Source of the DNA: Megachile rotundata
Lineage: Eukaryota > Arthropoda > Insecta > Hymenoptera > Megachilidae
NCBI RefSeq assembly: GCF_050947335.1
Contig: NC_134993.1
Span: forward strand, 9,796,001 to 9,860,000
Reading direction: 5' to 3'
DNA: 64,000 nucleotides
Shown: one piece after another, positions 23,646 through 36,800 of the stretch
Position numbering within the stretch: position 1 is the first letter of the stretch
Layout: every line of letters starts with the position of its first letter
The notes under the pieces: model-generated
Databases searched by the model: none
Seen by the model: only the letters and a program-made list of their open reading frames with translations
Told to the model about the DNA's origin: nothing
Position numbers and translations under genes: made by a program

Positions 23646-26380
23646 AAGACGTCGATACCTTATAGCTGAGTTCCAGTTCAAAACTTCCATTTCTTGCTTA
23701 CTAATTTAGAGAAAACCTTAAATATTCCATGAACTATTATCTGTGAACCTAAGAGTTAAGAGAGTCACAAAAGTAGAGTTCCATATTTGTATCTCTTATG
23801 TATCAGTTTGCATAAATTAATTAGTTCCTGTAGTTCATGAAAATTACTTGCTAGGTTCAATTTATGTATCGATTTACAGTGATCAGTTTACACATCAGTT
23901 TGTGATCAGTTTACATATTAGTTTACGTTAATTGTTTTGCTTAATTAATTAATACTGATCACTCTACGCATCGGTTTACACTGAATAATTTCAGCATAAT
24001 TTCACTGTAGCGAGTTTTTACTAAATATGAAAAACGAGATTAAAATGATTAGGTTGAAAAATATGGGGGTGGGGTTATACATATGGGGTGTTCATTTAGG
24101 TTTGTTCAAATCTGTTTATATTTCAAGTTATTTAAAAAATTGGAAATTGAGAAATTTATGAAGTTGAAAAGGAAAATTGACAAAATAGATTTGTGTAGCT
24201 TAGAGTACTGTAAATTTAAAGTATTTATGAATTCATGAAGTCAAAATTTGGAAGAATCAATTATTCATTTATTGAATTCAGGAATTCCAAAAATTATAAA
24301 TGATATTATAAATGATTTCAATAATTCAAAAATTTCTGAAATGAAAAACGGAATTCAAGAATTTAAAAATTGCACAATATAAGAATTTAAAAATCAACAA
24401 CTTCGTGCAATAAAACCGAATTAAATCTTGTGTCCAAATATATTCCGCGTGTAATCAATTTTATTAAGTACTAATTAAAAACTGATAAATATTTAAGCAA
24501 AATATTTACGTCAGTAATATTGAATATCTAATTAACAAATTTTCATTTAACTTTTCGTGTCGTTGTATCCACCACGTTTTACCTTCCGTTATCTGCGCAG
24601 CGGAAAATTGCATTTATAATAATACGAATACATGCATTTCCGTTGCATGTTAATTAGGTGATTAAAAAGTATAAAATTGGCCGGCTCGATTTATTTCAGC
24701 CAACACGGGATATTCGCTACGACGTATTTACAATTGTAATTTAAACATCTGATCTCGATTATTGATTTCGTTACATGCTACATATCGACCAAAGAGAAGA
24801 AAAAATAATTGAATAAATCCGTCGACAAATCTACACAAATATTTCCATTCGAGGAAGCAATTTTCTTTATTTACAATCGATCGGAAATCAAGCGGTTAAT
24901 CAAATATCTATTTTTCCTCTGCATCGGCGTATTAATTTTCTTCGTACAAAGAAAGACTCGATCTTAATTGTCTTCTTAATTGCGCGACGTTCATTGCACA
25001 AGGGTCGAATGAAAATTGATTAAATAAAAAACATTAAGTGGGCAATACCTTTAGGCAAATGAAAATAAGCTGATATTTATGAATTTTTTTTGTATAGGAC
25101 ATCTTTGTTTTGCATTTTCGAAATTTCAGGTATAATTTATTACAACTATTGCCTATTACAGAATATTTTCTGTTTTGCAAAATATTTAAAAATACCGGAA
25201 TTATGACAATCCTTTCTGGAAGTGTTTTGGCGTGTCTCGTGAATCGGCGTGGGTTCTAGCTTTAAATATATTGGTCTGAAGCAAGTTTGCAGACAATGTT
25301 TCGAAAACTAACATTCACAGTTAGTAGATGAACCTCAGAAACGTGCAAAATATGAAAAATTGAAGAAATGGCGCACTTTTAAAGAAGAACTTTGAATTTT
25401 ATTGAAAATTTTTGCAATGTTATGCAAAAAAAGGACTTTAATGTTCAATTTATTTCATACATTTAGGTTCATATGTTAGATAGTATTGTCATAGATATGT
25501 GCAAGAAATTTGAGCGCGATTGATAAACTAGTTTTTGAGTTATCAGCCACGCCAATTTTAAGAACGTAGTTTTGAGAAAAACGCGTTTAAATGTTACACT
25601 AACATTTTATAGAAAAAAAATTTGTGTAATTTTTTAAGATTCTAAAAATATTGCCCCCCTTAAAATACACAAGATTCGCAAAAATTGATTAAATAAGAGA
25701 AATTAAAATGCACAAGATTCGCAAAATGTTGAATTGTAAAAATGCGAATAATTACTAAACGATCGATTCGAGTAATGGCGCTTTGTTTCGAATCGTAAAA
25801 CGTTCAAGATTTTATATTTTCTGATATCCAGTTCTGCTTTATTGCCTCCCGTTTCCTTCGCATGAATCTTGCGAACGCAGAAAATTTGTAACAATGTAGC
25901 CGAGTTTCACAGGCCTCCTTTTATTTCGCGTGTAATAAATAAGCAAGTTTTTCTCGGAAATTGCAAGCCACGCGAAACTGTCACGCTGAGGCATTGCGCA
26001 CTGAATAACCAAATAATTTCGCAATTTTGTGTTCCGGGTTCAAGTACCACTTATGTGGCTTTAAATCTTTGTGTTACGTGTAGGATTTCTATTATATCGG
26101 TTTGTATAAAAATATAATATTGTACAGTGTGTTTCTTACAGAAGATTAAGATTGATAAAGTCACGAGAACACAATTTTATTGGAACAGGATTAAACAATA
26201 GATTAGGATTTTTAGACAATAGGTCTGATTCGAATTTGCTTATCATGGAGAAAGAATAAATGAAAATTACTTTTTCGATGTGAAGACTTTTCATTAAAAG
26301 TTTTGACTGTTCCGAGGCAAAGATGCTTGTTCACGTTCGCGTTCAGCTCGAAGCTGTCGCTACCGCGTCTGCGCATGCTT
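23646..26380. other. AT-rich single-copy DNA, no gene recognised
   Basis: Long non-repetitive stretch. 23880-23990 has a small repeated motif (CAGTTTACACATCAGTTTGTG type). 24090-24400 is degenerate AATTT-type sequence. 25340-25640 resembles degenerate transposon noncoding sequence, with GAAATTTGAGCGCGATTGAT and GAGAAAAACGCGTTT motifs that I associate with dispersed insect repeats, although I cannot name the family. Short opposing frames at 25700-26117 are not recognisable. Confidence 0.4.
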
Positions 26381-26405
26381 AATCCCTGCGCTCTGATTGG
26401 TCCGT
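26381..26405 (+). repeat. Left 25-bp direct repeat bounding the ACGCGT array
   Basis: AATCCCTGCGCTCTGATTGG followed by TCCGT ends exactly where the 15-bp array starts. The same 25 bases with one change (C to T) reappear at 26829-26853 on the far side of the array. Confidence 0.9.
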
Positions 26406-26828
26406 AGTAATCTAACGCGTAGTAATGCAACGTGTGGTAATGCAACGCGTGGTAATCCTACGCGTAGTAATCCAACGCGTAGTAATACAACGTGTAGTAA
26501 TCCAGCGTGTGGATATCCAACGCGTAGTAATCCAGCGCGTGCATATTCAACGCGTAGTAATCCAACGCGTAATAATGCAACGCGTGGTAATTCTAAGCGT
26601 AGGAATCTAATGCGTGGTAATCTAACGCGTAGTAATCCAGCGTGTGGATATCCAACGCGTACTAATCCAGCGCGTGGATATTCAACGGGTAGTAGTTCAA
26701 CGTGTAGTAATGCAACGCGTAATAGTCCAACGCGTAGTAATGCAACGCGTGGTAATTCTAAGCGTAGGAATCTAACGCGTGGTAATCTAACGCGTAGTTA
26801 ACCAATGTGTAGTAATCCAACGCGTAAT
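26406..26828 (+). repeat. 15-bp ACGCGT minisatellite, array A
   Basis: About 28 monomers of the type AACGCGTAGTAATCC, with variants GTGTGG, GCGTGC and AGCGTAGGAATCT. A block containing AAGCGTAGGAATCT occurs at 26595 and again 165 bp (11 monomers) later, so a larger duplication has occurred inside the array. A 134-codon frame follows the 15-bp period. It lacks the 75-bp higher-order unit of arrays B, C and D. Confidence 0.95.
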
Positions 26829-26853
26829 AATCCTTGCGCTCTGATTGGTCCGT
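26829..26853 (+). repeat. Right 25-bp direct repeat bounding the ACGCGT array
   Basis: AATCCTTGCGCTCTGATTGG followed by TCCGT matches 26381-26405 at 24 of 25 positions. The flanking DNA beyond it is unrelated to that on the left. Confidence 0.9.
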
Positions 26854-26971
26854 GTTTTTCCTTAATAATTCAAAAACGGAGCTTCTAACCCAATTTTTGC
26901 AAAGGGAAATCTTATTCAAAATTACGTCCTCTATCACCCCTTTTCAGGAGTCACACCAGTTGTGACTCCCT

Positions 26972-27360
26972 GTATAAGTGAATGTAAAAGACGCCTATAA
27001 AATACGTCTTCATATAAGTGAATGTAAAAGACGTCTATAAAATACGTCTTCATATAAGTGAATGTAAAAGACGTCTATAAAATACGTTTTCATATAAGTG
27101 AATGTAGAAGACGTTTATAAAATACGTCTTCATATAAGTGAATGTGAAAGACGTCTATAAAATACGTCTTTATATAAGTGAATATAACAGACATTTATAA
27201 AATATGCATAATATAAGTAAACATGAGAAACATTTATAAAATACGTACACATATAACTAACTGTAAAGAACAAGTATAAAGTACGTATACATATTACAAA
27301 AATTTGATATAAGTGAATGTGAAAAACGTTTATAAAATATGTATACATATAAATGTAAAA
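26972..27360 (+). repeat. 40-bp minisatellite
   Basis: ATAAGTGAATGTAAAAGACG followed by TCTATAAAATACGTCTTCAT repeats with a 40-bp period (restarts at about 26974, 27014, 27054, 27094, 27134 and 27174), then decays to about 27360. Early units differ by one or two bases, suggesting recent amplification at that end. Confidence 0.93.
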
Positions 27361-27965
27361 CTCGTTTATAAAGCATATGTAGTATATATAAATAAGAGTG
27401 GGTTAAACTTTACTCTACACAAAATTTGTAAAAAAATGTTAAACTTCACAAATTCGCAAACTTGCAAAAGTACCATATACACATATGTGATCCACGTCAA
27501 TCTACGTCACAGCATCCGCCATTTGACGAAAGGTTGAACAGAGAATAAAGGGCGAAGATGTTCGAAAAACGAAGAGTAGTAAGAAAAAGAAGTAGTAAGT
27601 TTAAATCCACATAAGAAAGGAGAAAGAATGTCGTTTCTCGCTGCTTATCCCGGAGATAAATGATTTCATGCTCAGCTTACGACGTGTCATCGTCGAGATC
27701 CTCGTTTCTCTTCGTCCCCTTGCGCCAACCACCTCTGACAGCCACCCCTTGTTCTCACCCCCTTTTTGACGTCCATCGAACCGAGACACGTCGATGATTC
27801 TTGTTCATCCTGACGTATATAAATTTATACATCATTTCGTTCCGAGCTGACTTTCAACATGTTTGTATTACTCGTTTGATCGATGCTTGATGATCTTAGG
27901 AGAGAGAGGTTGAGTTATTAGAGTATTGAAGGTTTTACTGTAATTATAATTATGGTATAGCTACA
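27361..27965. other. Single-copy block, CpG-bearing core
   Basis: 27600-27850 has CpG-containing non-repetitive sequence; the rest is AT-rich. Opposing short frames (27313-27537 plus, 27601-27789 minus) are not recognisable. Confidence 0.4.
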
Positions 27966-27969
27966 CTTA

Positions 27970-29740
27970 CAATTACAATAAATACGTTATAAAAAATTTT
28001 GGAAATTTAGAATTTTGAAAGTTTCGAAATATGGAAATGTGGAGTTGTGGAATTCTTGAAATCTGAAAATTTGGAAAATTCTTGAAATTTTGGAATTTTG
28101 GAATTCTTATACATTTCAAAATTTTGCAAAATTACAAAATTCTAAAGTTCCAAAATTCTAAATTTCCTTAATTACAAATTTCCCAATTTCCAAAATTCGA
28201 AAATTCAAAAATATCAAAATTACAAATTCCAGTTCTAATCTAGTTCCCTAGATTCCACGTTTCCTAGATTCCAAATTCCCAAAATTACAAATTTCCCAGA
28301 TTCCAAATTCCCTAGATTCTAAGTTTCCCAAATTGCAAATTTTCAAAATTTCAAAATTCGAAAAATCCAAAATCTCAAAATTACAAATTCCAGTTCTAAT
28401 CTAGTTCCCTAGAATCCAAATTCCCCAGATTCCAAGTTTCCTAGATTCCAAATTTTCTCGATTCTAAATTCCCCAGATTCCAAATTCCCAAAATTACAAA
28501 GTTCCCAAATTGCAAATTTTCAAAATTACAAAATTCGAAAAATCCAAAATCTCAAAATTACAAATTCCAGTTCTAATCTAGTTCCCTAGATTCCAAATTC
28601 CCCAGATTCCAAGTTTCCTAGATTCCAAATTCCCTAGATTCTTAATTCCCAGATTCCAAATTCCCAAAATTACAAATTTCCCAAATTGCAAATTTTCAAA
28701 ATTTCAAAATTCGAAAAATCCAAAATCTCAAAATTACAAATTCCAGTTCTAATCTAGTTCCCTAGATTCCAAATTCCCTAGATTCCGAATTCTCTAGATT
28801 CTAAATTCCCCAGATTCCAAATTCCCAAAATTACAAATATCACAAATTGCAAATTTTCAAAATTTCAAAATTCGAAAAATCCAAAATCACAAAACTACAA
28901 ATTCCAGTTCTAATCTAGTTCCCTAGATTCCAAATTCCCCAGATTCCAAATTCCCAAAATTACAAAATTTCCCAAATTGAAAATTTTCAAAATTTCAAAA
29001 TTACAAATGCCCCAGATTCCAAGTTTCCTAGATTCCAAATTCCCTAGATTCCAAATTCTTCTGATTCTAAATTCCTAAAGTTACAAACTTCCCAGATTCC
29101 AAATTCCAAAAGTGATAAATTCCCCAGATTCCAAATTTCCCAAATTCTATATTCCCCAAATTTCAGATTCTCCAAATTGCCCAGATTCCAAATTCTCAAA
29201 AACTCCCAAATTCCAAAAATCGCAAATTCCAAATTTCTCTAATTCCAAAATTTCCAAGATCCCAAATTTCAAATTTCCCAAATTCCATATTACCCAAATT
29301 CCAAATTTCCCAAATTCCAAAATTCCAAAATTCCAAAATTCCAAAATTCCAAAATTCCAAAATTCCAAAATTCCAAAATTCCAAAATTCTAAAATTCCAA
29401 AATTCCAGAATTCCAGAATTCCAGAATTCCAGAATTCCAAAATTCCAAAATTCCAAAATTCTAAAATTCCAAAATTCCAAATTTCCAAAATTCCAAAATT
29501 CCAAAATTCCAAAATTCCAAAATCCAAAATTCGAAAATTCTTAATTTCCAAATTTTCCAAATTCCAAAATTCCAAATCTCCAAAATTTTGAAAATCCTAA
29601 AATTTCCAACCTTCAGAAGTTCAATAATTCAGTTTCAAAATTCAAAAGCTCCAATTTCAAGATTTCAAAATTCACAAATTCATATTTCAAAAATTTCAAA
29701 AATACACCATTTCCATAATTTCAAAATCCCTCCTACAAAT
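27970..29740. repeat. CCAAATTCCC array with ~160-176 bp higher-order units
   Basis: 27980-28100 is G-skewed (GGAAATTTAGAATTTTGGAA type) and 28110 onwards C-skewed, so orientation switches at about 28100. CCAGTTCTAATCTAG recurs at about 28229, 28390, 28566, 28742 and 28902, marking units of 160-176 bp that contain CCCTAGATTCC and CCCAGATTCC monomers. From 29300 to 29520 the array collapses to a nearly pure 8-bp repeat CCAAAATT. Because 24 bp is eight codons, long frames stay open on both strands (29112-29591 plus, 29147-29575 minus); these are by-products. Confidence 0.93.
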
Positions 29741-30565
29741 CATGAAACTCAATACACAGACGATAAAAATCGATGATCTCCACAATTCCAATCTACACGT
29801 AATAACCTTACATAATCTCGAAGATCCTGTTAATCGTCACCAATCTGCAATAAAACATATAATCCATACTCGCATTACAGTGCATCCCTCAGCTCAGACC
29901 ACCTAAATCATTTCTTGCAGCCAGATAAAAGCAATCATCCTATCTGACGGAAATCTTAAATCGTCCGCAATTTCCTACTACGAAATAGATAGTCAATGAG
30001 CTTACGGTGAATTTGCTTATCCTTTTGTCAAAATAAACGTGTACCTAGAATGATAGCGTTAACACGTGATCGTGTTTCTTTCGTTACTTTATTATCGTGG
30101 GGTGGTTTTTACGGGAAGACAGAGAAAAAGAGCGATAACTGTTGGAGAATAGGTAGGAGACGATACTAAATCAATGTCCGGGGTCGTAGATGGATGGCCG
30201 TTTAATTGCACGGCTCGTTAGGCGAGGCGTCAATGATGACTTATGTCGACGTCAGGTTGCGTCCCACAGGAAGCGTTCAACTCCTGTTCCGGTTGCGGAT
30301 ATCATCGCTGTTTTGTCGATGCTTACCGGTACATTAATTGGAATTCCATCATACTGATACCGGTTCCATTTAATTTGCCGACGAGGTTAGATAGTTTTAA
30401 TAGAAAATAAAATACGGTAAATAACTATGGGTTTGTAACGTTGTATGAAGTATGGGAAATACATTGATAAGTTTATGTGGAGAATTTTTAATTGAAATAT
30501 TTGTCTTTGTTTTTATTATGTAAGTTACGATGTTTTGAGACTGGGTACTAGAGTAGAACATTGTT
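29741..30565. other. Single-copy DNA, no gene recognised
   Basis: 29890-30370 is CpG-bearing and non-repetitive; the rest is AT-rich. No frame above 60 codons was found. Confidence 0.4.
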
Positions 30566-30569
30566 AAGT

Positions 30570-32060
30570 TACTGGATTGTTAAATAGTGAGATTATTAAG
30601 TTAGAAAATTATTGAATTAAAAAATTAGAAAATTAAAAATTGAGAAATTAGAAAATTACCAGAATAGGAATTTATGAAATTGCTGAAGTACTAAATTACT
30701 AATTTATTAAATTATTAAATGGTTATATTAAAAATCACTAGATCACTAGATAACTAGATCAGTAAATGACTAAATCAATTCATCACTAGATCAATAAATC
30801 TTTAGATCTCTAAATCACTAGATCAGTAAATGACTAGGTCAGTAAATTACTAGATCATTATATAACTGCATCACTAAATCACTAGATGACTACATCAATA
30901 AATCACTAGATCACTAGATCAGTAAATCAGTACATCAGTAAATCATTAGATGAGTAAATCAGTAAATCACTACCTCAGTGAATCAGTACATCAGTACATC
31001 AGTACATCAGTACATCAGTAAATCAGTAAATCAGTAAATCAGTAAATCAGTAAATCAGTAAATCACTAGATCAGTGAATCAGCACATCAGTAAATCAGTA
31101 AATTACTAGATCAGTAAATTACTAGATCAGTAAATCACTAGATCACCAAATCACCAAATCAATAAATTACCAAATCCCCAAACCACTAGATCAGTAAATC
31201 CTTAGATCAGTGAATCCCTAGATCAGTAAATCCCTAGATCACCAAATCACCAGATCACCAAATCATCAAATCACCAAATCACCAAATCACTAAATCCCCA
31301 AATCCCCAAATCACCAAATCACCAAATCCCCAAATCCCCAAATCTCCAAACCACCAAATCACTAGATCAGTAAATCCTTAGATCAGTGAATCCCTAGATC
31401 AGTAAATCCCTAGATCACCAAATCACCAGATCACCAAATCATCAAATCACCAAATGCTAAATCCCCAAATCACCAAATCCCCAAATCACCAAATCACCGA
31501 ATCCCCAAATCCCCAAATCTCCAAATCACCAAATCACTAGATCAGTAAATTACTAGATCAGTAAATCACTAAATCAGTAAATCCCTAGATCAGTAAATCC
31601 CTAGATCACCAAATCACCAAATCACTAAATCCCCAAATCACCAAATCTCCAAATCCCCAAATCACCAAATCACTAGATCAGTAAATTACTAGATCAGTAA
31701 ATCACTAAATCAGTAAATCCCTAGATCACCAAATCACCAAATCACTAAATCCCCAAATCACCAAATCCCCAAATCTCCAAATCACCAAATCACTAGATCA
31801 ATAAATTACTAGATCAGTAAATCACTAAATCAGTAAATCCCTAGATCAGTAAATCCCTATATCTGTAAATCCCTAGATCAGTAAATCCCTATATCTGTAA
31901 ATCCCTAGATCAGTAAATCTCTAGATTACTAAATCACCAGACCACCAAATCCCCAAATCTCCAAATCTCCAAATCCCCAGATCCCCAAATCCCTAAATCT
32001 AGAAACCCCCAAATCCCTAAATCTTTAAATCTCCAAATTCCTAAATTCGTCAATTTAAAA
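30570..32060 (+). repeat. AAATCACCAAATCAGT array, C-skewed in its second half
   Basis: A 9-bp family (AAATCAGTA, AAATCACTAG, AAATCACCA, AAATCCCTA, AAATCCCCA) runs for 1.5 kb. The segment AGATCAGTAAATCCCTAGAT then CACCAAATCACC forms higher-order blocks duplicated several times, for example at about 31190-31330 and 31365-31510. The CCAAATCTCC content makes it the reverse complement of the GGAGATTTGG array at 33.3-34.3 kb. Confidence 0.93.
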
Positions 32061-33284
32061 ATTTCCCAAAACCCTAACCTCGTAAACTTCTCAATATATA
32101 AATACAAACCTTTTCACAATTTTAAGAGGCCATAAAAAATAACAACTCTCAATTAACGTTTCAGTATTGTTTCGGTGTTAATATATTTACCCTTTAGATA
32201 ATTTACTTATTCAGAATGGATGATCATCTAATTTGAGAAGTGTATTTCGCGTAACTCTGCACCTCGACCTTAATCCTGCTGTTCCTTACTCTGTTCTGCC
32301 TGTTCAAGAAACAACCTAATCTCCTAACTAGGGTAAACTCCTATGATTCTAGTTTCAGCTAAGGACCAAGCATGTTGAGAGAACTTCATTACGAAGACTG
32401 CGTAGAGCAAACAAGACTTTTCTTGAAAAACAGTCCGATGAATACTATCTTGTTTTAAATGCTGTAAATTAAATATAATTACACGATTTTCAGTATTATT
32501 CAAGAAACTCAATTTCTACAATTCTCTAATATTTATTCTTCAATTTCAAGTACTCAAAATTTAACAAAACTAAACTTTCAAGTCTCCAAATTTCAAAATA
32601 TAAAGTTCCGAATTTTTTCATACGGTTGAGTAATCTAGCAAGAAGTATTTATAATCGAGACCGATTAAGTAATTATTACCTTGATGGTTAGAAATTCTAG
32701 CGACGCGATTTCAATCGAAACGGAATCACGAAAGAAAAATGGCTTTTGCTCGAACGGAAACACCTTCGGGTGATTTTGAAGCTGTTCAATCACGAAAGTT
32801 CATTAACCACGTCAACAGTAACGGGGAAAAAGTCGATCAATAAAATTCTCCGACTAACAAGGAACACCTGGCTTCGTGTGAATTAACTGTAATTTCTCTT
32901 ATTGTTGGAATTACGCAAGAAAGCAATTGTGCAACGTTATTGAAGTTCTGTCGACGTTACAAGATATCTTTTGTATCCAGCAGTGCGAGGAACTGTTTCT
33001 TGAATATTAAATCGCGTTTCCATTGTGTACTGCAAAATTATTAACTAGGTATTTAGCTCGAAGTGGTGAATATTCATTATCGTTTAAAACCGTAGTAATT
33101 ATTATCGTTAGCTAACACTTTGCCAGCTACGCGTTTCGCACGACCGTACGAGACATCATAGATTACACGGAAATTGTTTAGTAGTTATTATGTTGTTGCG
33201 TCCATTTCGAGGTAATTAAAGTTGAATTTATTTCAGAAAATATATTTCGTTTTATTTATGCGATAAATTGTCTGATTTCGTGAT
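32061..33284. other. Single-copy DNA between two mirror-image arrays
   Basis: Non-repetitive sequence, CpG-bearing from about 32640 to 33190. The short minus frame at 32324-32512 is not recognisable. It separates a C-skewed array on the left from a G-skewed array of the same type on the right. Confidence 0.45.
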
Positions 33285-34340
33285 TTGGGGTTTTGGAGGT
33301 TTGGAGTTTTGGGGTTTTGGGGTTTTAGAGATTTGGAGATTTGGAGATTTAGAGATTTGGAGATTTGGAGATTTGGAGATTTAAAGGTTTAGAGTTTTGG
33401 AGTTTTAGAGATATGGAGATTTGGAGATTTAGAGATTTGGAGATTTATAGTTTAAGAGATTTGGAGATTTGGAGATTTATAGTTTTAGAGATTTGGAGAT
33501 TTGGAGTTTTGGAGTTTTGGAGTTTTGGAGTTTTGGAGTTTTAGAGATATAGAGATTTGGGGTTTTAGAGATTTGGAGATTTGGAGATATGGAGATATGA
33601 AGATTTGGAGATTTGGAAGTTTAGAGTTTTAGAGTTTTAGAGATATAGAGATTTGGTGATTTAGAAATTTGGAGATTTAGAGTTTTGGAGTTTTAGAGAT
33701 ATGGAGATTTGGAGATTTTGACATTTGGAGGTTTGTAAATGAGCTTTGGGGATTTAGAAATTTGAAGGTTTAGAGTTTTGGAGTTTTAGAGATAAAGAAA
33801 TTTGTGGTTTTAGAGATTTGGAGATTTAGACATTTGGAGGTTTGGAAATGAGGTTTGGAGATTTAAAGATTTGAAGGTTTAGAGTTTTGGAGTTTTAGAG
33901 ATATAGAGATTTGGTGATTTAGGAATTTGGAGTTTTAGAGATATGGAGATTTGGAGATTTATACATTTTGAGGTTTGTAAATGAGCTTTGGAGATTTAGA
34001 GATTTGAAGGTTTAGAGTTTTGGAGTTTTAGAGATAAAGAAATTTGTGGTTTTAGAGATTTGGAGATTTAGACATTTGGAGGTTTGGAAATGAGGTTTGG
34101 AGATTTAAAGTTTTGAAGGTTTAGAATTCTGGAGATTTAGAGATTTGGAGGTTTAGAGCTTTGGTGATTTGGAGGTTAGAGTTTTGGAGTTTTAGAGATA
34201 CGTAGATTTGGGGTTCTAGAGATTTGGAGGTTTTGAAATTAAATTTGGATATTTGGAAATTTTAAGGTTCGTAGACTTGGAGATTTATAGATTTGGAAGT
34301 TCAGACATTTAGAAATTCAGAGATTCACAGGGACTAACAT
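33285..34340 (+). repeat. GGAGATTTGGAGTTTTAGAG array, G-skewed
   Basis: Units of 6-9 bp (GGAGATTT, GGAGTTTT, AGAGATAT) form 1.05 kb with higher-order blocks of roughly 110-260 bp. The run GAAGGTTTAGAGTTTTGGAG, TTTTAGAGATAAAGAAATTT, GTGGTTTTAGAG occurs near 33760 and again near 34010. Confidence 0.92.
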
Positions 34341-35290
34341 TAACTGCCCAAAAATAAATAAAAAGATATTAATGTTAATATAACTTGTCCATAATTAATC
34401 TTGCAATACAACGTGACCCTTAACCTTATCCCGCTATTCAATTCTTCATTCCATACCGTATCGAATATTCAAATAATATTACTAACCCATTAAAAGTCTT
34501 CTATAGTTCCCCAAAAAGTGTCCATCAACCCCCATAATTTTTCCCATATTATTTTTCACTCTATTTGTAGAATAATTGGCTACACCATAGCCGTAACACG
34601 GTGGATTCCCCCATGGAACCTAATCACCCACTCCATATTTCTGCTTCACTCGGACCACCCTATCGTATCATCTTCACCCCTGGCTGCGCCATTCCCCATG
34701 GGCGTATTCGAAGGCAAACAGTCCGTGCACGGCGAGCCCCTTCAATTAAACACGGAATAACCATACACAGCGGGAAAACACGTCGTAAAAGGAGGGTTAG
34801 TTAGAGCAAACTCGTTCATCCAACCCGGCAATGGATATGAACGGTCGATTTCGTTCGGTAAGAACCGGTCGTGCAACATTATCGTCGAGCGATACCTATT
34901 GCGACCGTAATCCCTTCGTTCGCCGAAACCGCAGATAGCGACGGCGTTAATTAGCCTTCTCGTGTTTTCGATCCTCGATTCCGGTACGTTCAACAACCGC
35001 CCACTTCTGAACGCGGCAGACACCGGGTTTAGCTGCCATTCCGCCCGAGGGAATTTCGGTTTCTGAGAAAACAGAACCCGCTGGCGCTCCCGCCGCTCGG
35101 TAAATCTACCGGTACACATCGGATCCAGAATACGGCGATCCGCTTACGAACACAATCGCCCTTATTCGCCAAACAATGCTGCGAGACCACCATTACGGGT
35201 TCAAGTTCGTTGCAACTTGCTTGCAACCCTCTATTAACGCATTATTGATCAATGACCTATGACCTCTTTACTGATTTCTTACTTATGTAG
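34341..35290. other. Single-copy block, CpG-rich at 34740-35240
   Basis: Several overlapping frames on both strands (34518-34760 plus, 34742-35119 minus with 125 codons, 35029-35226 minus) in GC-richer DNA. None carries a domain I recognise, and overlaps on opposite strands show that most are chance. It is a candidate conserved noncoding or exon-bearing island. Confidence 0.35.
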
Positions 35291-35299
35291 GATGTCCAT

Positions 35300-36800
35300 G
35301 TGTTTATCAAAGATTTGATAGTACATTTTTCATGTCAGATGACAGGTGACACTGATATGTTGCTAACTGCAGATGTTAGGTCTGATGCCACACTGAGATG
35401 TTGACCTCTTTTAATGTCATACGCTGGCACATGTCAGATCTTTCGCTGCACGTATGTTGTTAACTGAATGGTTACTCGTCATGTTATTGGTGATCAGACG
35501 GTAGACATTATCACATACGTCGTCATCTAACTTTGACCATTTCCTCTTTCATATCAGTTATGCAACGTTTGACACACATTACTTGTTAGACTCTTTGGAT
35601 GTCATTAGAGACATCACATGATTTCTTCTGATGACAATATGTTTCTGATCACATGACATGTGACTTTTGATAGCAAAATGTTTCTGATCAGATGACATGT
35701 GACTTTTGATAGCAAAATGTTTTTGATCAGATGACATGTGACTTTTGATGACAATATGTGTTTGATCAAATGACATGTGACTTTTGATGACAATATGTGT
35801 TTGATCAAATGACATGTGACTTTTGATGACAATATGTTTCTGATCAGATGACATGTGACTTTTGATAGCAACATGTTTCTGATCAGATGACATGTGACTT
35901 TTGATAGCAAAATGTTTCTAATCAGATGACATGTGACTTTTGATGACAATATATGTTTGATCAGATGACATGTGATTTTTAATGACAATATGTTTATTGA
36001 TGGCAATATGTTTCTGATCAGATGACATGTGACTAGGTGTTGATATGTTGCTAACTGAAGGCATTAGGTGATGTCTTTTGATTCATATACGATGCTAACT
36101 GAAGTTAGGTGACTATTTGTAACACCATATGTTACTAACTGAATATATCATGTGATGACTCTAATGTTGCACTGATGATCCGATACACATGTTTGCTAAG
36201 TGGACATGTAATGTTTTGCACACATACTTATTACTAGTAGAGGTTACGTCTTTTCATCTTCATATGTGATGGATTAGAAATGTCATATGATTTATTTTGA
36301 TAGTGAGTTTGTGATGTGAGGTGACATAGGGAGGTTGTCTTTGCACCTTCATATGTGGTAAATTAGAAATGTCACATGATTTCTTATGATGGCGATAGAT
36401 TTGTGATGTGAGGTGACATGTGACGTTTAGATCTATTTATAGCTAGCGTTAAGCTAACGGTGACCTCATTTGATACGCATACTACATGCTAACACATGCT
36501 AACTGGAGACATTAGGTGACGATGCCATATATCACCAATCAGTGACATATAGGTATCAAAAGACGCGATATGAAGTTTCTAGTTAGCAACTTGCTATCGC
36601 AAAACGTCATATAACATCTTCAGTTAGCGGCGTACGGTATCGGAAAACGTTATATAACATCTCCAATTAGTAGCATGTAGGCATCAAAAGAGGTGATACG
36701 AAGTTTCTAGGTAGAACTTGGTATCAAAAGACGTCATATAAGGTATTCAGCAACGTATAGGTATCTAAGATATCACATCTTCAATTAGCAACTTGCATAC
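35300..36800 (-). repeat. 39-bp ATGACATGTGAC array with decayed flanks
   Basis: The core 35640-36030 repeats CTGATCAGATGACATGTGAC followed by TTTTGATAGCAAAATGTTT at a 39-bp period, about ten copies, so two minus-strand frames of 104 and 130 codons stay open. The flanks (35300-35640 and 36030-36800) contain scattered degraded pieces such as TTGCTAACTG and GTCATATAACATCTTCAGTT, so the array once extended further or sits in an older, larger repeat. Confidence 0.88.

Noticed and set aside
26030..26055. tRNA gene: GGGTTCAAGTACC resembles a T arm
   Set aside because: B-box consensus incomplete and no cloverleaf can be drawn with the flanking bases.
29112..29591. Open frames of 159 and 142 codons on opposite strands
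   Set aside because: Produced by a nearly pure 8-bp repeat; 24 bp equals eight codons.
35579..36006. Two minus-strand frames of 104 and 130 codons
   Set aside because: 39-bp tandem repeat keeps 13-residue periods open; no start context or domain.
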